Origin: Cricetomys ansorgei
Taxonomy: Eukaryota; Chordata; Mammalia; Rodentia; Nesomyidae
Length of the DNA stretch: 64,000 nt
Reading direction: 5' to 3'
Assembly (NCBI GenBank): GCA_026225945.1
Contig: JAMJFZ010001815.1
Span: 18,683,501-18,747,500, forward strand
Shown: positions 11,773 to 23,335 of the stretch, piece after piece
How the letters are laid out: every line of letters begins with the position of its first letter
How positions within the stretch are numbered: position 1 is the first letter of the stretch
Translations under genes and position numbers: made by a program
Notes under the pieces: generated by a model
Seen by the model: the letters and a program-made list of their open reading frames with translations, nothing else
What the model was told of the DNA's origin: nothing
The model's database searches: none

Positions 11773-12036
11773 TAAGATTTATTTTTCTTTTATGACTACT
11801 TGTCCGCATAGATATATTAGATAGGAGATATATAGATAATCAGACGGACAGACGGACAGACACACAGACAGATGTGCATGACATGCATGTTTGGTGTCCA
11901 CAGAGGCCAGAAGAAGGTACCAGATACTTTGGAACCAGAGTTTGAAATGATTATGAGCTACACGGTATGGGTGCTAAGAACTGAACCCAGGTCCCCTGAA
12001 GAGCAGCAAGCACTTGTAACCATTTTCTCAAGCCCC
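11773..12036 (-). mobile_element. B2/B3-like SINE, antisense, with internal tetranucleotide repeat
   Basis: It begins with a T-rich tail ('aagatttatttttctttt'), contains a 'cagacggacagacggacaga' microsatellite, and then reads 'ccacagaggccagaagaagg', 'gaactgaacccaggtcccct' and 'aagagcagcaagcacttgta'. That is the reverse of a rodent B2/B3 SINE. Confidence 0.75.
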
Positions 12037-14439
12037 CAAATCGAGTCTTAAAGATAGCTGGAGCTCAAAACACATTCTTCTTGCTGTTCAAGGACAAATT
12101 AATTAAATTTAAAATCTCAATTGTTCCGCAGTATGCATGCTGTTATAAAGGCCTACCTAGATCATCTGTGATTGGTGAATTTAAAATCAAATATGTAGAC
12201 ACGCCATTTCGCTTGATAAATTCAATGGCATGATTCTGTCTTCAATCTTTTCATTTGTTTAGATTTTCTGGGAAGAGCTATGTTAGGAAGGATGTTGAGG
12301 ATATATTTCCCGATTCTTTACTAAATATCTTAAATAAATTGATAAGAGATTTTTTAAAAACGTTAGAAGTTGGCAAGTTTTTAAAAGGTAAGCCTGAAGC
12401 ATATCTGAATGGAATCAGTGTAAGGACATTTGTAAAGACATCCACTGTTATAAAATAGGGCTTACAGTAAAAGCTTCAAAATAATGAGAATAAATTGGCT
12501 CTGATGTCACAAGTCGGCTAGAAAAGTTTAAGTACTATACTATATTATTCTCACTGTATTATATCTCAGTACAAAAATGGATCAAGTTGCTGCTACTCAG
12601 CTACTTAAATATTTGCTAACCCTTGCAAAACTTTTAAGGCTTATGTCTCTACAGGTCTCCTAACGCTACTTCTATATATACTTTTTCTTACCGAAGAGTC
12701 AGTTTTTCCTTAAATGAAAATATATGGAACCCTTGTACTTTAGAGTCTAAAGTTGAAAATGTTAATTTTTACACTTTAAGGTGGTACTTACTTTAATGGG
12801 AACTTAGCACAGTAGCTGAGTGGGAAATTTGGGGAGTTGCACACCAGTGCCTGGTACTCACCAATTGTCTAAAAAAAAAGAAAAGGAAAGAAAAAGAAAA
12901 AACTCAGTTACTATTATCATTATCATTGCTATTATAGAACCGACCCTCACGTTAGTCCACCACATGTGCTGAATGTGGTTTTAGAGCTGAAAGATGATAG
13001 GGTAAAGAAGAGGAACCATAGCTTGTTTCTCCCCTTAGCAATATAATACAACCATTTTGAGCCAGAAGTGTTTAAATATACAGTGATTGATGGAAAGCAG
13101 CTCACCAAGAGAATTTATTTTGTCTCCTCATGAAAGTGGGTGGGGCTCCTACACTGAGGTCCCAGGAGGAGCAATAAAAAAAAAAAAATCCCATTCCCAG
13201 GACGCGCACTGAATGATATGTTTTGTGCTCTGACCGATCTCTTCTTCACAAAACAAAGGGCTGAAGATGTATTCTTCACTTGGCACTGTCCCCACCAGCC
13301 TCCTGTGGTTTGAGGTAGTGAGGTTGCTGCATTTTGCAGTTTGTTGCATGCCCGATGGTCTGGCTATAACAAATGAGCACGAGGGAGGGGGGGCTGAGAT
13401 TAAATAATGGACCATGTATTGAGACATATAAAGTGACACTCCAAGGTTAAAACAATCTTCCCTTTTTAAATTGGCATTGATTTATGTGATGCCTGCTCCG
13501 AGCCCTGGACCTCAGCGCTTCCTCTGGAAGCAGCTACGGCACGTGCACAGCGAGCGCAGATTCTGCTGAGGCAGCTACCCACGGGAGAATGAACAGCATG
13601 CTAGCCCCGCAAGCTCCACACTAAAAAACTGGATGGTTCGTTCCTTATCCCAGCAGTCTGCACTTGCAGTTTGAACCTCAAACAGAACTGATCTAGTCCC
13701 CTCCACATTCCCTGTGTCACCCACAGAGAATAGCAGAGGAGAAACACGCCGGCATAAGCAACCTCTCCCTTCACAGCACCAAGTCAAAAACAGAAGAAAA
13801 AAAAGGAGAGAGAAAAACAAGAGCGACTCACTGGAGGGTGAAGTCAGTGAGATTACGTGTGTGTTCTCGTGAATACATTTCCCTCTCTCTTACAGAAATA
13901 ATTTTCAGACAGCTGCTCTCGTCCTTTTAGGCTGCTTGAGAAGCAGCATCAATGCTGAGCACACTTCTACCCCAAAGGAAAGTCTGCTTACTACCCAGCC
14001 AAACTGTTCTTCATTATCTTCAGCTCCAGGAATTTTAGGAAAAAATTTGATAAGCTTCACCAGCTTTAACAGTCATGAGCTCCCTACATGGATGTAAAGG
14101 GCTATCTATGGAGACTGGGTACTATCTATGGTGGGGATGTAGGTTTGGCATGATCTTCATTGAAGCTCTTCATTGAAAATGCAGTTATATCATCTTGCAC
14201 CATCATGGGGCTCAGCCTGAACTGTTGGAGACTGAAGCAATGCCTCCCAGCTACCATTCTCTTCTCCAAACAGTTGACCCAAAACAAATGATAGCAAAAT
14301 AATCTCCTTTCCTTCCATGTATCAAAGGATAACTTCATACTGATGTCCACAGACTAGAAAGGACAGAAATCTCTTGTCCAAAAGCAGAAATCCAAGGTCT
14401 TTTCAAACAGCAACTGTGGATTTCTTTGTTCGTGCTCCT

Positions 14440-15022
14440 CCCTGGGACGTAGCTAAGCCAACAGCCACTGGCTCAGCTTCGGGGAAGAAAACCCAGAGTG
14501 GGTCCTTGCCAGGTCTGGGCACATCTTTGGTCAGAGTCTGAGAGTCACATGGGAAACAGAATTCTCAGGAGACTGTTGTCAGTGGAACAGCTCAGTTTAT
14601 TGAAGCAAGAGTGGTTACAGTTATAAGGAAAAGGGGGTGGGGTCCTTGGCACCTCAGGATGAGGTCCACTGGTTAAAGCAGGGATACTGGAGTAGCCCTA
14701 TTTGCATGCGGGGGCCTCATTGTCATGCTAAAGGTCAGAGTCCAGGAGAAGCCTCTCCTGCATAGGAAGTGCTCTCACAGGGATGAGAAGACACCTTATC
14801 AGAAAATGGGCCCAGCCAAAGGCCTTCCAGACACAGTGGTCAGATAAGCACCAACCAGGCCACATTCCTTTGAGAAGGCATGCTGTGAAGCGAGGCAACA
14901 TTAGAATTTGGCTAGGTTTTGTCAGAGCAAGAGAGGGGAGCAGCAGAATGCCTTCTGCTCTCAGGGTGAGAATTCCAGGGTTCAAAGCAAACTTCAACCC
15001 CCTCTTAGCACTAGGACAGTCC
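14440..15022 (-). mobile_element. Probable endogenous retrovirus solo LTR, antisense
   Basis: Read on the - strand, this block has LTR layout. It begins TGTGGGACTGTCC near 15,022. A GC-mixed U3-like segment is followed by 'cttataactg', a possible TATA-like signal. AATAAA then falls within 'caataaactgagctg' near 14,595-14,610, with a U5-like segment after it. No internal retroviral gene sequence was seen on either side, so it looks like a solo LTR. I do not recognise the family and did not find a clean target-site duplication, so boundaries are approximate. Confidence 0.5.
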
Positions 15023-15125
15023 CACAAACAAATTATATCCAACAAGAATAAATAAAGCAAAGGCTTCCTTGGTGGCAACCCTTCTGGGCCCTTAAAGATT
15101 TAAGAACTAAACTTTAAATCCTAAT

Positions 15126-15500
15126 TTCTTGAGTTAATTACATCTTGTTGCTATGACAAAATGCCCAAGGAAAGCAACTTAAGGAAGGAAAGGTTTATTG
15201 GAGTTCATAGTTTGAGGGTCCAGTCTAACATGGCAGGGAAGTCATAGCTGTAGTATCTTAAAGCAGCAGGTCACATTGAACCAACCTCCAGGAGGCAGCG
15301 AGAGATGAATGCTGGTGCTCAGCTCACTTTCCTGTTTCTATTCAGTCCAGAACCCCAGCCCTATGGAATGGTGTCATTGACATTTAGGGTAGGTCTTCCC
15401 ACCCCAATTACCATAATCTAGAGTACCCCTATACAGACATTCCCAGAGATTGGTTTCGATGAAGATTCCAAATCTCATTAAATTGACAGTCAAGTTTATA
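15126..15500 (-). mobile_element. MaLR-like LTR fragment, antisense
   Basis: 'cttgttgctatgacaaaatg', then 'gaaaggtttattggagttca', and finally 'aaatctcattaaattgacag' follow the reversed order of a rodent MaLR-type LTR. It is diverged. Confidence 0.55.
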
Positions 15501-15749
15501 TACGGTTTCCCTACTTTCCCTCTCATGGTCAGGGTCCACTGGCTTGATGAAACCTTGAAGATTTAGGCACTGACATAATTGTAACGAGGTTTGATTGTAG
15601 AGAGGACTAAAATATTGCCTGTGTCCTCTCATCCCTTTCTTGTGTTTCCTTGAAAGTAACTGAGAAGTTTGGACACCTTCAGGTACTCATTCAACCCTGA
15701 GAGTGCAGCCATGTCGGTCATATATTGTGTTTGAACTTTCTGGGGTTGA

Positions 15750-16050
15750 CTCATGTGGTATTATCACAAATGCAGCAGCCTAAGCAACAGAATTTACCAT
15801 CTCTCAGTTCTAGAGAATGTCAGTCTAAGATAAAGTTGATGGCAGGGCTATGCTCCCACTGACAGCTCTAGAGACGAGTATGTTACAGGCTCCTCTCCCA
15901 GTTTCTAATGTTCCCTTTTTATAAAGACATGGTCATAAAGACTGAGGCAGAGATGTCTTCATTGCATAACTGGTTATATCTACCACCCTGTTGCCAAATG
16001 CAGTTCACATTCAGAAGTTCTGGGATTCAGGCATTTATGTATGAATGAGT
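15750..16050 (-). mobile_element. MLT1-type MaLR LTR fragment, antisense
   Basis: The + strand reads like reversed MLT1. A 'taagcaacagaatttaccat' stretch is followed by 'ctcagttctagagaatgtc', a 'ttataaagacatggtcat' segment, 'gttgccaaatgcagttcaca' and 'ttctgggattcaggcatt'. It is diverged. Confidence 0.55.
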
Positions 16051-17357
16051 GAAGCAGGGTCACAATTTCAGTCCATAATAAATAACTTTTATTTTCTTTA
16101 TACCAAGGATGTTACAGCATATTCCTAAAAGGATGGACTTGAGTGGGCGGTAATGACGTCATGGTCTAGCAGGGGAATTCATGTCCTTCACTTCTTTCTT
16201 TATTTTAGACACAGGAAATTGTTGGCAATTTACTCTTTGGGGAGTTACAAAAAAAATGGCTACTTCATTTGATTCAACCCATACGTGTCTACATAGTCCA
16301 TTCTTACCAGGGAATTCTCTTTTCGAAGGAATCAGCATAACCTTGAATCTTCTCATTTTCTACAATGGTTACAAAGTTCTGCCTACCATTTCTCATAGGA
16401 GAACAGAGGGATAGTGCTCACACCCAGAACTCTTCAGCTTAGCAGGCAAATTAGCAAGCCACACACCATGACTATTACCGTCGTATCTCAGGGACCTTTC
16501 AAAAAACACAGTCAAAATTATGTGGCTGTTAAATTCATTTGGAAGACTTTTAAGACCACTCATAATGGCACCACAGTACAAAATCACCTCACCACCCTAC
16601 CCCACCTGCAATTACAGCAGCACCTAAAGCAGAGCTACGGGTCTAGGAGCTAGAAGACTTGACTCTATTATTCCTTAAAGCTGGATAATTATCTGATGCC
16701 ATTAACCTGGACGAAAGAGGGAAAAGAATATACCATGTCAATGAGTAAATGCTACTGAAGTTCAAGTTTGTGACAGCTGGATTATTAGCCCAAGGATGGA
16801 GACTAGCACCGGGAGCTCCTAAGACAAGAGATTAGCTAGATTTCCTGGCCTGGCTCTTGAGTAAAACAGGTATATGGTGCTCTGATGGCCTTGTTGATTT
16901 TCTGGACTGAAGCCATCAGAAAATCAAGAGTTGGGGATACCTTTAGAGCAGTATGAGTTGAAACTACAGGGGAAACTGCTGTATCCAAACCACCTTGGCT
17001 ACAATGCCCTTGAGGTTGCTGTCATACATAGCTAATTCTGTCACCAGAGATACTCTATGCTCTTCTAGTCTGTGGTCCAAGCACCTGGAGCCTCAAAATC
17101 CAAAGGCTATCTCTAAACAAGAGATGCTTTAGACAAAAGCACATTCCAGCATCCCAGAAAATACTCAAGCAAAAGTACAGCAAGGGGGACATGCTGATGT
17201 TTTGTGCACAGCGTCAGGCACCATGCCAGATGACCCAATGACTAGTGTTTCCAGGGAATCTCTAATGTTTGCTTCTGTGTACTTTAGGGAGGCTAGACTA
17301 GATGGTCCACAACATGTCAGGAATAATCAAAAAAAAAAAAAAAAAAGATACTGGTAA

Positions 17358-17495
17358 AGGCAGGCATGGTAGCCTGTGCCTGTAATCCCAGCACTAGGGA
17401 GGTAAAGGCAGGAGAATCGGGAGTTAAAGACTATGCTTGGCTACAGGATAAGTTTAAGGCCAGTCTAAGCTGCATGAGACCCTGGCTCAAAAACG
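17358..17495 (+). mobile_element. Old B1 SINE, sense
   Basis: It contains 'gcctgtaatcccagcacta', the B1 box A region, then 'ggcaggagaatcgggagtt' and 'gagaccctggctcaaaaac'. It is more diverged than the other full-length B1 copies in the window. Confidence 0.8.
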
Positions 17496-18903
17496 GGGGT
17501 GGGAGGGTAGGAGAGGAAGGGAGGATAAGATAATATCTAATATCAGATTGAAAGGGATAAGTGTAGATTTATAAATCAGAGGGGTAAGGGCGGATTTCCT
17601 GTCTGGATTCTTTTTCAATGTAAAATAAAATTAATACTAATATCAATTACCATTTTTCGACTTCTAGATGAATTGATGTTAGATTTCTTGTCACTCCCCC
17701 CATCTTTTCCTCTGATACTTATGCATATATATATATATATTCTCATTTCATCTTTTTTCTTGTTGGATATGAGTGGCTTCTGGAATTACATACATACATC
17801 TAACGCTGAGATAGAAGGCGCATGACAGGCATAGAAGCTTGTGTGTTTAAACAGTGCCTAGACCACAGGCTTAGGGTACCCGGGGGTGAGTGCTAAGTCA
17901 TTTTGAGGAGAGAGCCTGGACCAAGTCTTAAGAAGACCAACATTCTATAGTTAGATGGGGAGAGGAGAAGAGAGGGCTGAGGCAGAGATGAAAAATCAGA
18001 AGAGTGACCTCAGACAGAGGCAAGGGCAGCTCAGGTGCCACTCATAGCACATCAAACCACGTGAGTCCCTTGGGTGTCCTTCAAAACATGAGAGCACAAG
18101 TTCCCTACAGTAGTGCTAAGAGCAGGGAAACTAGAGCGAGAAGGAAGTTTGTCTGAAGTTGGTATTTATTAATTATCTAAGCTTCTGGAAACATTAAGGC
18201 CATCTTGAGTTTGGAAAAAGTTGTCCAAGAATGGGAGACGTGTTCCTGGGGTAACCGTGTTTTGTGTTGCGTTTTCAGAAGATAGAACAGGTAGGACTGC
18301 CAAGGCAGGAAGAAAGGTTAAGGAAATTGGCCAGCTTCGACTACAGCTTGTATAATTGGCCAGTTTAATCTAATAGCAATGATAAAATTCCCTGAGAAGG
18401 CAGAGGCATGAAACTCACAGGGCTTACTGGGGATGAATAGACAAATTCACTCTAAACCAGACAAGAAGAACATGTCTATTCATTAGACCATATCAAGAAC
18501 AGCCAGCATGACTTGTAACAGAAGGGTAGCCAGCAGCCAAGGCAGTGGTATGCAGGGACTCCACTTTGGAGAAATCCTAGTTAGGGTGACCTACTATGCA
18601 CATAGGTTTCCAGCATATAATTTCTTGCATCAGAATGAGGGTAGTCTGAGCAGGCAAGGGTTCAGGTCTGGGGGTTAGCATGAGCCACGTGTACAATCTA
18701 CCCACCATAGAGATGACAGGAGTCCTGAGTGATCAATGTTTGGTCCTAAACAGAGACTGGGGTCATCAGGCTTCAGGTCTGAGGTGTCAGGTTACAGATT
18801 ACACACAGCTTTGGGGATTCTCTGTGCATATGGGGGTTGGGGTGGGTGGTTTCTGGACCAAACTTGTGGAAATTCACTGAGCCTGCCAGTTCTCTTCAGG
18901 TCT

Positions 18904-18904
<1 letters not shown>

Positions 18905-18952
<48 letters not shown>

Positions 18953-18966
18953 ACAAACAAATAAAC
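18905..18966. repeat. (AAAT)n microsatellite
   Basis: About 60 nt of repeated AAAT/AAAC units on the + strand, with a few AAAC variants near the 3' end. Confidence 0.97.
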
Positions 18967-19370
18967 ACTCTTTCTCAACACACAGAGAATTCAATAACTG
19001 AAGAGCTTCCTAGCGATTTTCATTTACTTTTTCTGTGTGATAAGCATAGTCACCTGCCGGAGGCTGAGGGTAGGGGGTGGGCAGAGTCAAATTAAGGCAA
19101 TAAATATTTGAGAGTAGAAAGAACAGGATGCCCGGAGTGCAACTGAAGCTGGCAGGTATGCATGAGAAGAAGGGAATCACCGCTCTTGGAGTGGTGAGGT
19201 TCCTCCTGGAGAGATCACCTAAAAACTGACAAATGGGCTCTCCCACATTGGAGACGTATCTAACGAGAATAAAATAAGAAAGACAAAAATGTCTGCCAAA
19301 GGTCTCACAGAATCCATACAACGTTGTTAAAGTACTAACATTTGACTCGCTGCTTTTCGTGTTTACCCAG

Positions 19371-19412
19371 GGTACTGGTGAGCATGGAGCTAGCAGCCTC
19401 AAAGGAGAAAAG
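19371..19412 (+). CDS. Col19a1: Col19a1 window exon 2 (42 nt): NC5 break
   Basis: The acceptor is gtttacccag, the donor GTAATC. The 14 codons read GTGEHGASSLKGEK. The Gly-X-Y register is lost at ASSLK and restored at GEK, so the exon completes the short break begun in exon 1 and starts the next helix (COL4). Its length of 42 nt is not a multiple of nine, as expected for a break exon. Confidence 0.88.
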
Positions 19413-19947
19413 GTAATCAATCATTAAATACTTTCACCTATAAGGGAAAGCAATCACTGTGAGCAGGAGCCTCAGCTACCTGTTGGCCAGCTGTTGGTTG
19501 CTGCCCCCTAGGGGCACTACTGCGCAGCAGCGGGCTACAGGCAGGGCTCCATGTCAAGAGAAACAGCCTTAACAATAGTCAGGATTATCACTTGAACAGG
19601 GCATACCAAGATGGAACAAGTCTGGGCTCCAGGCCTACTCTTTTCTGAGGGGAAGCAGGGATGTGGATAGCCGGGAGGGACTGGAGGTGGGGGAGAATGG
19701 GGTTGAGGGTGTATTACATGAGAGAGGAAAAAGTAAATTAAAAAAAAAAGAATTGTCAGGAATCCTTGCAGGCAGCCAACACTATCTGAAGGAAGATCCA
19801 ATTGACAAAATGCCTGTGGATCAAGGTCACTGTTTTCCTGTTTTTAAAACAGAGGCTGCTTGGGGAACGTTTTGATTGGATGAGGTTTAATCATGTCCAG
19901 TGGTAGTCTAACCAAGCAATTATTTCAAAAACTGTGCCAATGTGTAA

Positions 19948-20112
19948 GCCGGGTGGTGGTGGTGCACACCTTTACTCCCAGCACTTGGGAGGCAGAGGAA
20001 GGCGGATCTCTTTGAGTTTGAGGCCAGCCTGGTCTACAGAGTGAGTTCCAGAACAGCCAGAGTTACAACACAGAAACCCTGTCTCGAAAAAACAAATAAA
20101 ACAAAAAACAAA
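19948..20112 (+). mobile_element. B1 SINE, sense, full length
   Basis: It starts 'gccgggtggtggtggtgcac', then has 'cccagcacttgggaggcaga', 'gaggccagcctggtctacag', 'cagagttacaacacagaaac', 'cctgtctcgaaaaaac' and an A-rich tail. The GTTACAAC segment is the lineage variant shared with the other B1 copies. Confidence 0.93.
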
Positions 20113-21579
20113 GCTAACCACCCATGTGTTTCTGTTGCGTTTTCATCTTGGCAGTCTAGTTTTGTTAGTTGTGAAGATGGTGGGTTAACTTTTCTACTGA
20201 AAATATCACTTCGCTCCAGTTAAATTGTAAAGATGCCACTGGCCTTGGACTGTGAGTGTGAACCCAGTAAATATGGTGTGGTCAGGGGGAAAAAATTTTT
20301 TTTTAAAAGTTTTAAATGCACATCAAGTCTGCAAACAGGGGTATGAAGGTTTGAAAATACTCTGGAGGCAGATGGCCGGTGAGAGCTACCTTCGTTCATT
20401 CACTCAGTAAAAGTTCTCTTGATTGAGGGCATGATACTGCGACACAAACCCAAGAGATACGACTTCTGAGCTTTATAAATCAACACAGCCAATCTATTCA
20501 AAAGACTGTGCATCTCTCCCCAGAAAATACCGTGAAAAGATCATCTCAGCAGGAACAGTCAGTTCCTCTAGAATAGCCATTTGAAAAGAAAATTCTGCAG
20601 AATAAGTAAATAAAACCTGAACATTCTGGAAAAATGGTTTTAAAATGATTCTATAGCAATCCGAGTCTCTCCTGTGTCTTGGATTTTGAGCCCATTTCCT
20701 CCGAGCCAACGGCTTAAAGAACCGTATCTCATCCTCACAAGGCATTGCATTGCATTCTAAGCAATTACTATTGGACATATGCAGGCTCGGGGGAGGGGTA
20801 CAGAGCTTGTCACAGAGGACAGCTGAGTGGAGAAGGGAGGTGTGATACTCTTAAAGCATTTAAATGATGATTCATTTCTTGGAACAAAAACAGCTGGCTT
20901 CTGCGTTGCTCTCCTCGTGAGCAAACATATGTCACTTAGAAATTCTTAAGACCTCGCTGATGAGAAACTTGATTCTGTAAAACAGGTGTATCTCAAACTC
21001 CAGGGACTGTTCCTACCATTTGGAATCTTTTCTAATTGCTTCAGAATCTTAAGTGGAGATAGAAAGAGCTGGTGACATATCTCTCCCATCTTCCTACCCA
21101 AATAAATAATCTAGAAGAGTCTATGGGGAACTTGACACTGTGTCTGATATCGATGTACCTATGAAAGGATTTTTTTAAATTGCCTCTAATGAAGGAACAG
21201 CTCTGCCAATAAACCATGCATCAAATAAACACAGAAAGCTTAAGTGTAGCAGCTGCTGGAGCAATGAAGTCAACTGTACACAGGCATCCATTTCCTGTCT
21301 ATTCTAGATCAATCTCTTGGCTTTTTAAAATTGTGTTTTTCCACAGTTAAAATGTAAACTCCTCCGTGGTCTCTGCTTATGCTTGGGGTGTTTCCAAGGG
21401 TTTCAAAACCGGAGTGCACATAGAACCACCAGGAGAGGGTACAGAAAATGCCAGTTCTGAAGCCCCATGCACAGGGACCCTGAGTAGAGGAAGATCAGTA
21501 CCTCTGTTACTTAAAAATGTGTGCGGTGATTCTGACATGCAGTCAGAGCTGGGAAGCACTGAGGGGTGGGGTGAGCATA

Positions 21580-21790
21580 AGCTTTGGGATCCAAGGTTGA
21601 CTATGGTGTTAACTGTTGTGTCACCTTGAGAAGCCACCTTGTTACCCAAAGCATCCATTTCCTTGTGTGTAGAGTTGGCATAATCATATCTACAATAAAA
21701 ACTGATGGGAGGATTAAAGTCTAATGAGATGAACATACCCTGAACCACAATTCTCAATGCAAATTAGGCTCTCGATAAACATCTGTTTTT
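21580..21790 (+). mobile_element. MIR ancient SINE, sense
   Basis: The order matches MIR: 'tttgggatccaaggttgac', then 'gtgtcaccttgagaag', 'catccatttccttgtgtg', 'gggaggattaaagtctaatg' and 'ggctctcgataaacatct'. It is diverged, as expected for an element older than the rodent lineage. Confidence 0.75.
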
Positions 21791-23104
21791 CCTGTTTGCT
21801 GTATACCTCATTTAGCTCATTTTTGCTATGAACTGTCACAGTCCTTAGTACCTTGTCTTGTTCTTCTTTGCATACCTCACCATAATTCATAAGGGAGGAG
21901 ACTCCAGTTGGGTTGTAAAATAAAAGATTTAACTAAAAGTACACTTCGAACACATGAATGATTTATCACTGCCGTATGCTATGCCATTTCTCGATTTAGA
22001 ATTATGAAAAGCTGCCTATCATTTGGAAGTTAGCATCTTCCAGAAGCAACAATACGAGTGCAAATTGCCCTGGGATGTACATCCAGATCATTTCTAGTGT
22101 AATATGGCGCATCCCGTGTTGAGAAGACTGAGACAGAGGGAGCCCCTGAGGGAATCCAACTTGCTGTTAATGTAGGTGACAGTGGAAGTCATCGCAGCCA
22201 CATGAGGTGGTTTCCAGCACTGACGCGATGACGTCTGCTCTGTCCCTGTCCTGAGTCTGAAAGATTAGGTGCAGGGCTATGTATTTGCATGTCGGCTGAT
22301 GAGTCCTGCTGCTGTAGAGACTGCGGGACAGGACGGCAGAATAAGGACTCCTGCAAAAACCATGTGTGTCCTGGAGCAGAATGTTAGGGAGACAAGGCAG
22401 AGGCTCAATAGCCCAAGGCCTTCTAGGCCGCATCAAAACTGTCAGGCTGAAAGATGGGATTCTGACGCCCAGCAAGCCATTGCCGTCTCTCCACTCATGT
22501 CTCCCATGATAAGTAGTGCAATGCATTTCAAATGGAAAAGAACCCACGTGTGTATTATTAGATATAAATGTTGACATCATTTCATGTGCAAGGTAGGCTC
22601 CTATCTTTAACAAAACCATTTTAACCAGGGCCAGACTCACCCAGGGAACGCAAACCACATTTGTTCAGTCCCTCTGCTGTACCTCATTGGTGCCCCCCTT
22701 CACCAGTTCAAATGCTGACCTCTGCAGCATCTTATCCCCCATGAGCCTCCACTCTCCCACCTGTCCTACCCATCTGTCCTCTATGATTTTGGACAGGTGT
22801 GCGTTTATAAGTCATTTCCAGCCCCTTTGATTGCTTTCTATTTCTGTTAAATTAGATGAGTCTGATTGTCAGGTGTGTTATTCCCTCCTGCCTAGACACT
22901 AGTGATGTTAGCACAAACCTGATGCGTGGCAGGGAGGTCAGTTTAGAGCTTCACATGCCAACTATGCATCGGTGACTTAAAGTGCCTTCTCTACCTTCCC
23001 ACATTGAACACAGTTTACAATTGCAAGAAAAAAACACACCACCTGCAATGTGGCCAAGAAAGGCTGAGGATATGCAGGATGCATTTCACTGGGATAAAAG
23101 CAAA

Positions 23105-23281
23105 TATCAGAGATGGGAAGATGCTCGGCAGTTAAGAGCACTTATTGTCCTTACTAAGGATTCAGGGTTGGTTCCCGGCACCCACCATGGGCAGCTCACA
23201 AGCCCAGCTCCAAGGCATCTGACATCCTCTTCTGGCCTTCTTGGGTATCTTCACACTTACAGTACACATACAGACAAGCTG

Positions 23282-23318
<37 letters not shown>

Positions 23319-23335
23319 ATAAATATTTAAAGAAA
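23105..23335 (+). mobile_element. B2 SINE with CA tail, sense
   Basis: 'gaagatgctcggcagttaag' is the tRNA-derived head with box A. It is followed by 'gttggttcccggcaccca' (box B) and 'catcctcttctggcc', then by the (CA)n run at 23,283-23,314 and an A/T-rich tail. Confidence 0.88.

Larger units (their letters stand above)
11035..19370 (+). other. Col19a1: Intron 1 (8.3 kb)
   Basis: Holds an antisense B2/B3 SINE (11,773) with a GACA/GACG tetranucleotide run near 11,843-11,871, an antisense ERV LTR (14,440), two antisense MaLR-like fragments (15,126 and 15,750), an old B1 (17,358) and an AAAT microsatellite (18,905). A GC-richer patch with scattered CpGs lies at 13,480-13,580. The rest is unassigned. 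No collagen-like exon was seen inside. Confidence 0.8.

Noticed and set aside
13149..13820. Antisense frames in intron 1 near a GC-rich patch
   Set aside because: They are short, with low-complexity Phe/Leu runs from A-rich DNA, and no collagen or other domain.
22167..22658. 163-codon antisense open frame in intron 2, the longest uninterrupted frame in the window
   Set aside because: No domain, motif or codon pattern I recognise. It overlaps another open frame on the opposite strand, and has no sign of being transcribed or spliced. A frame of this size is expected by chance in 64 kb.
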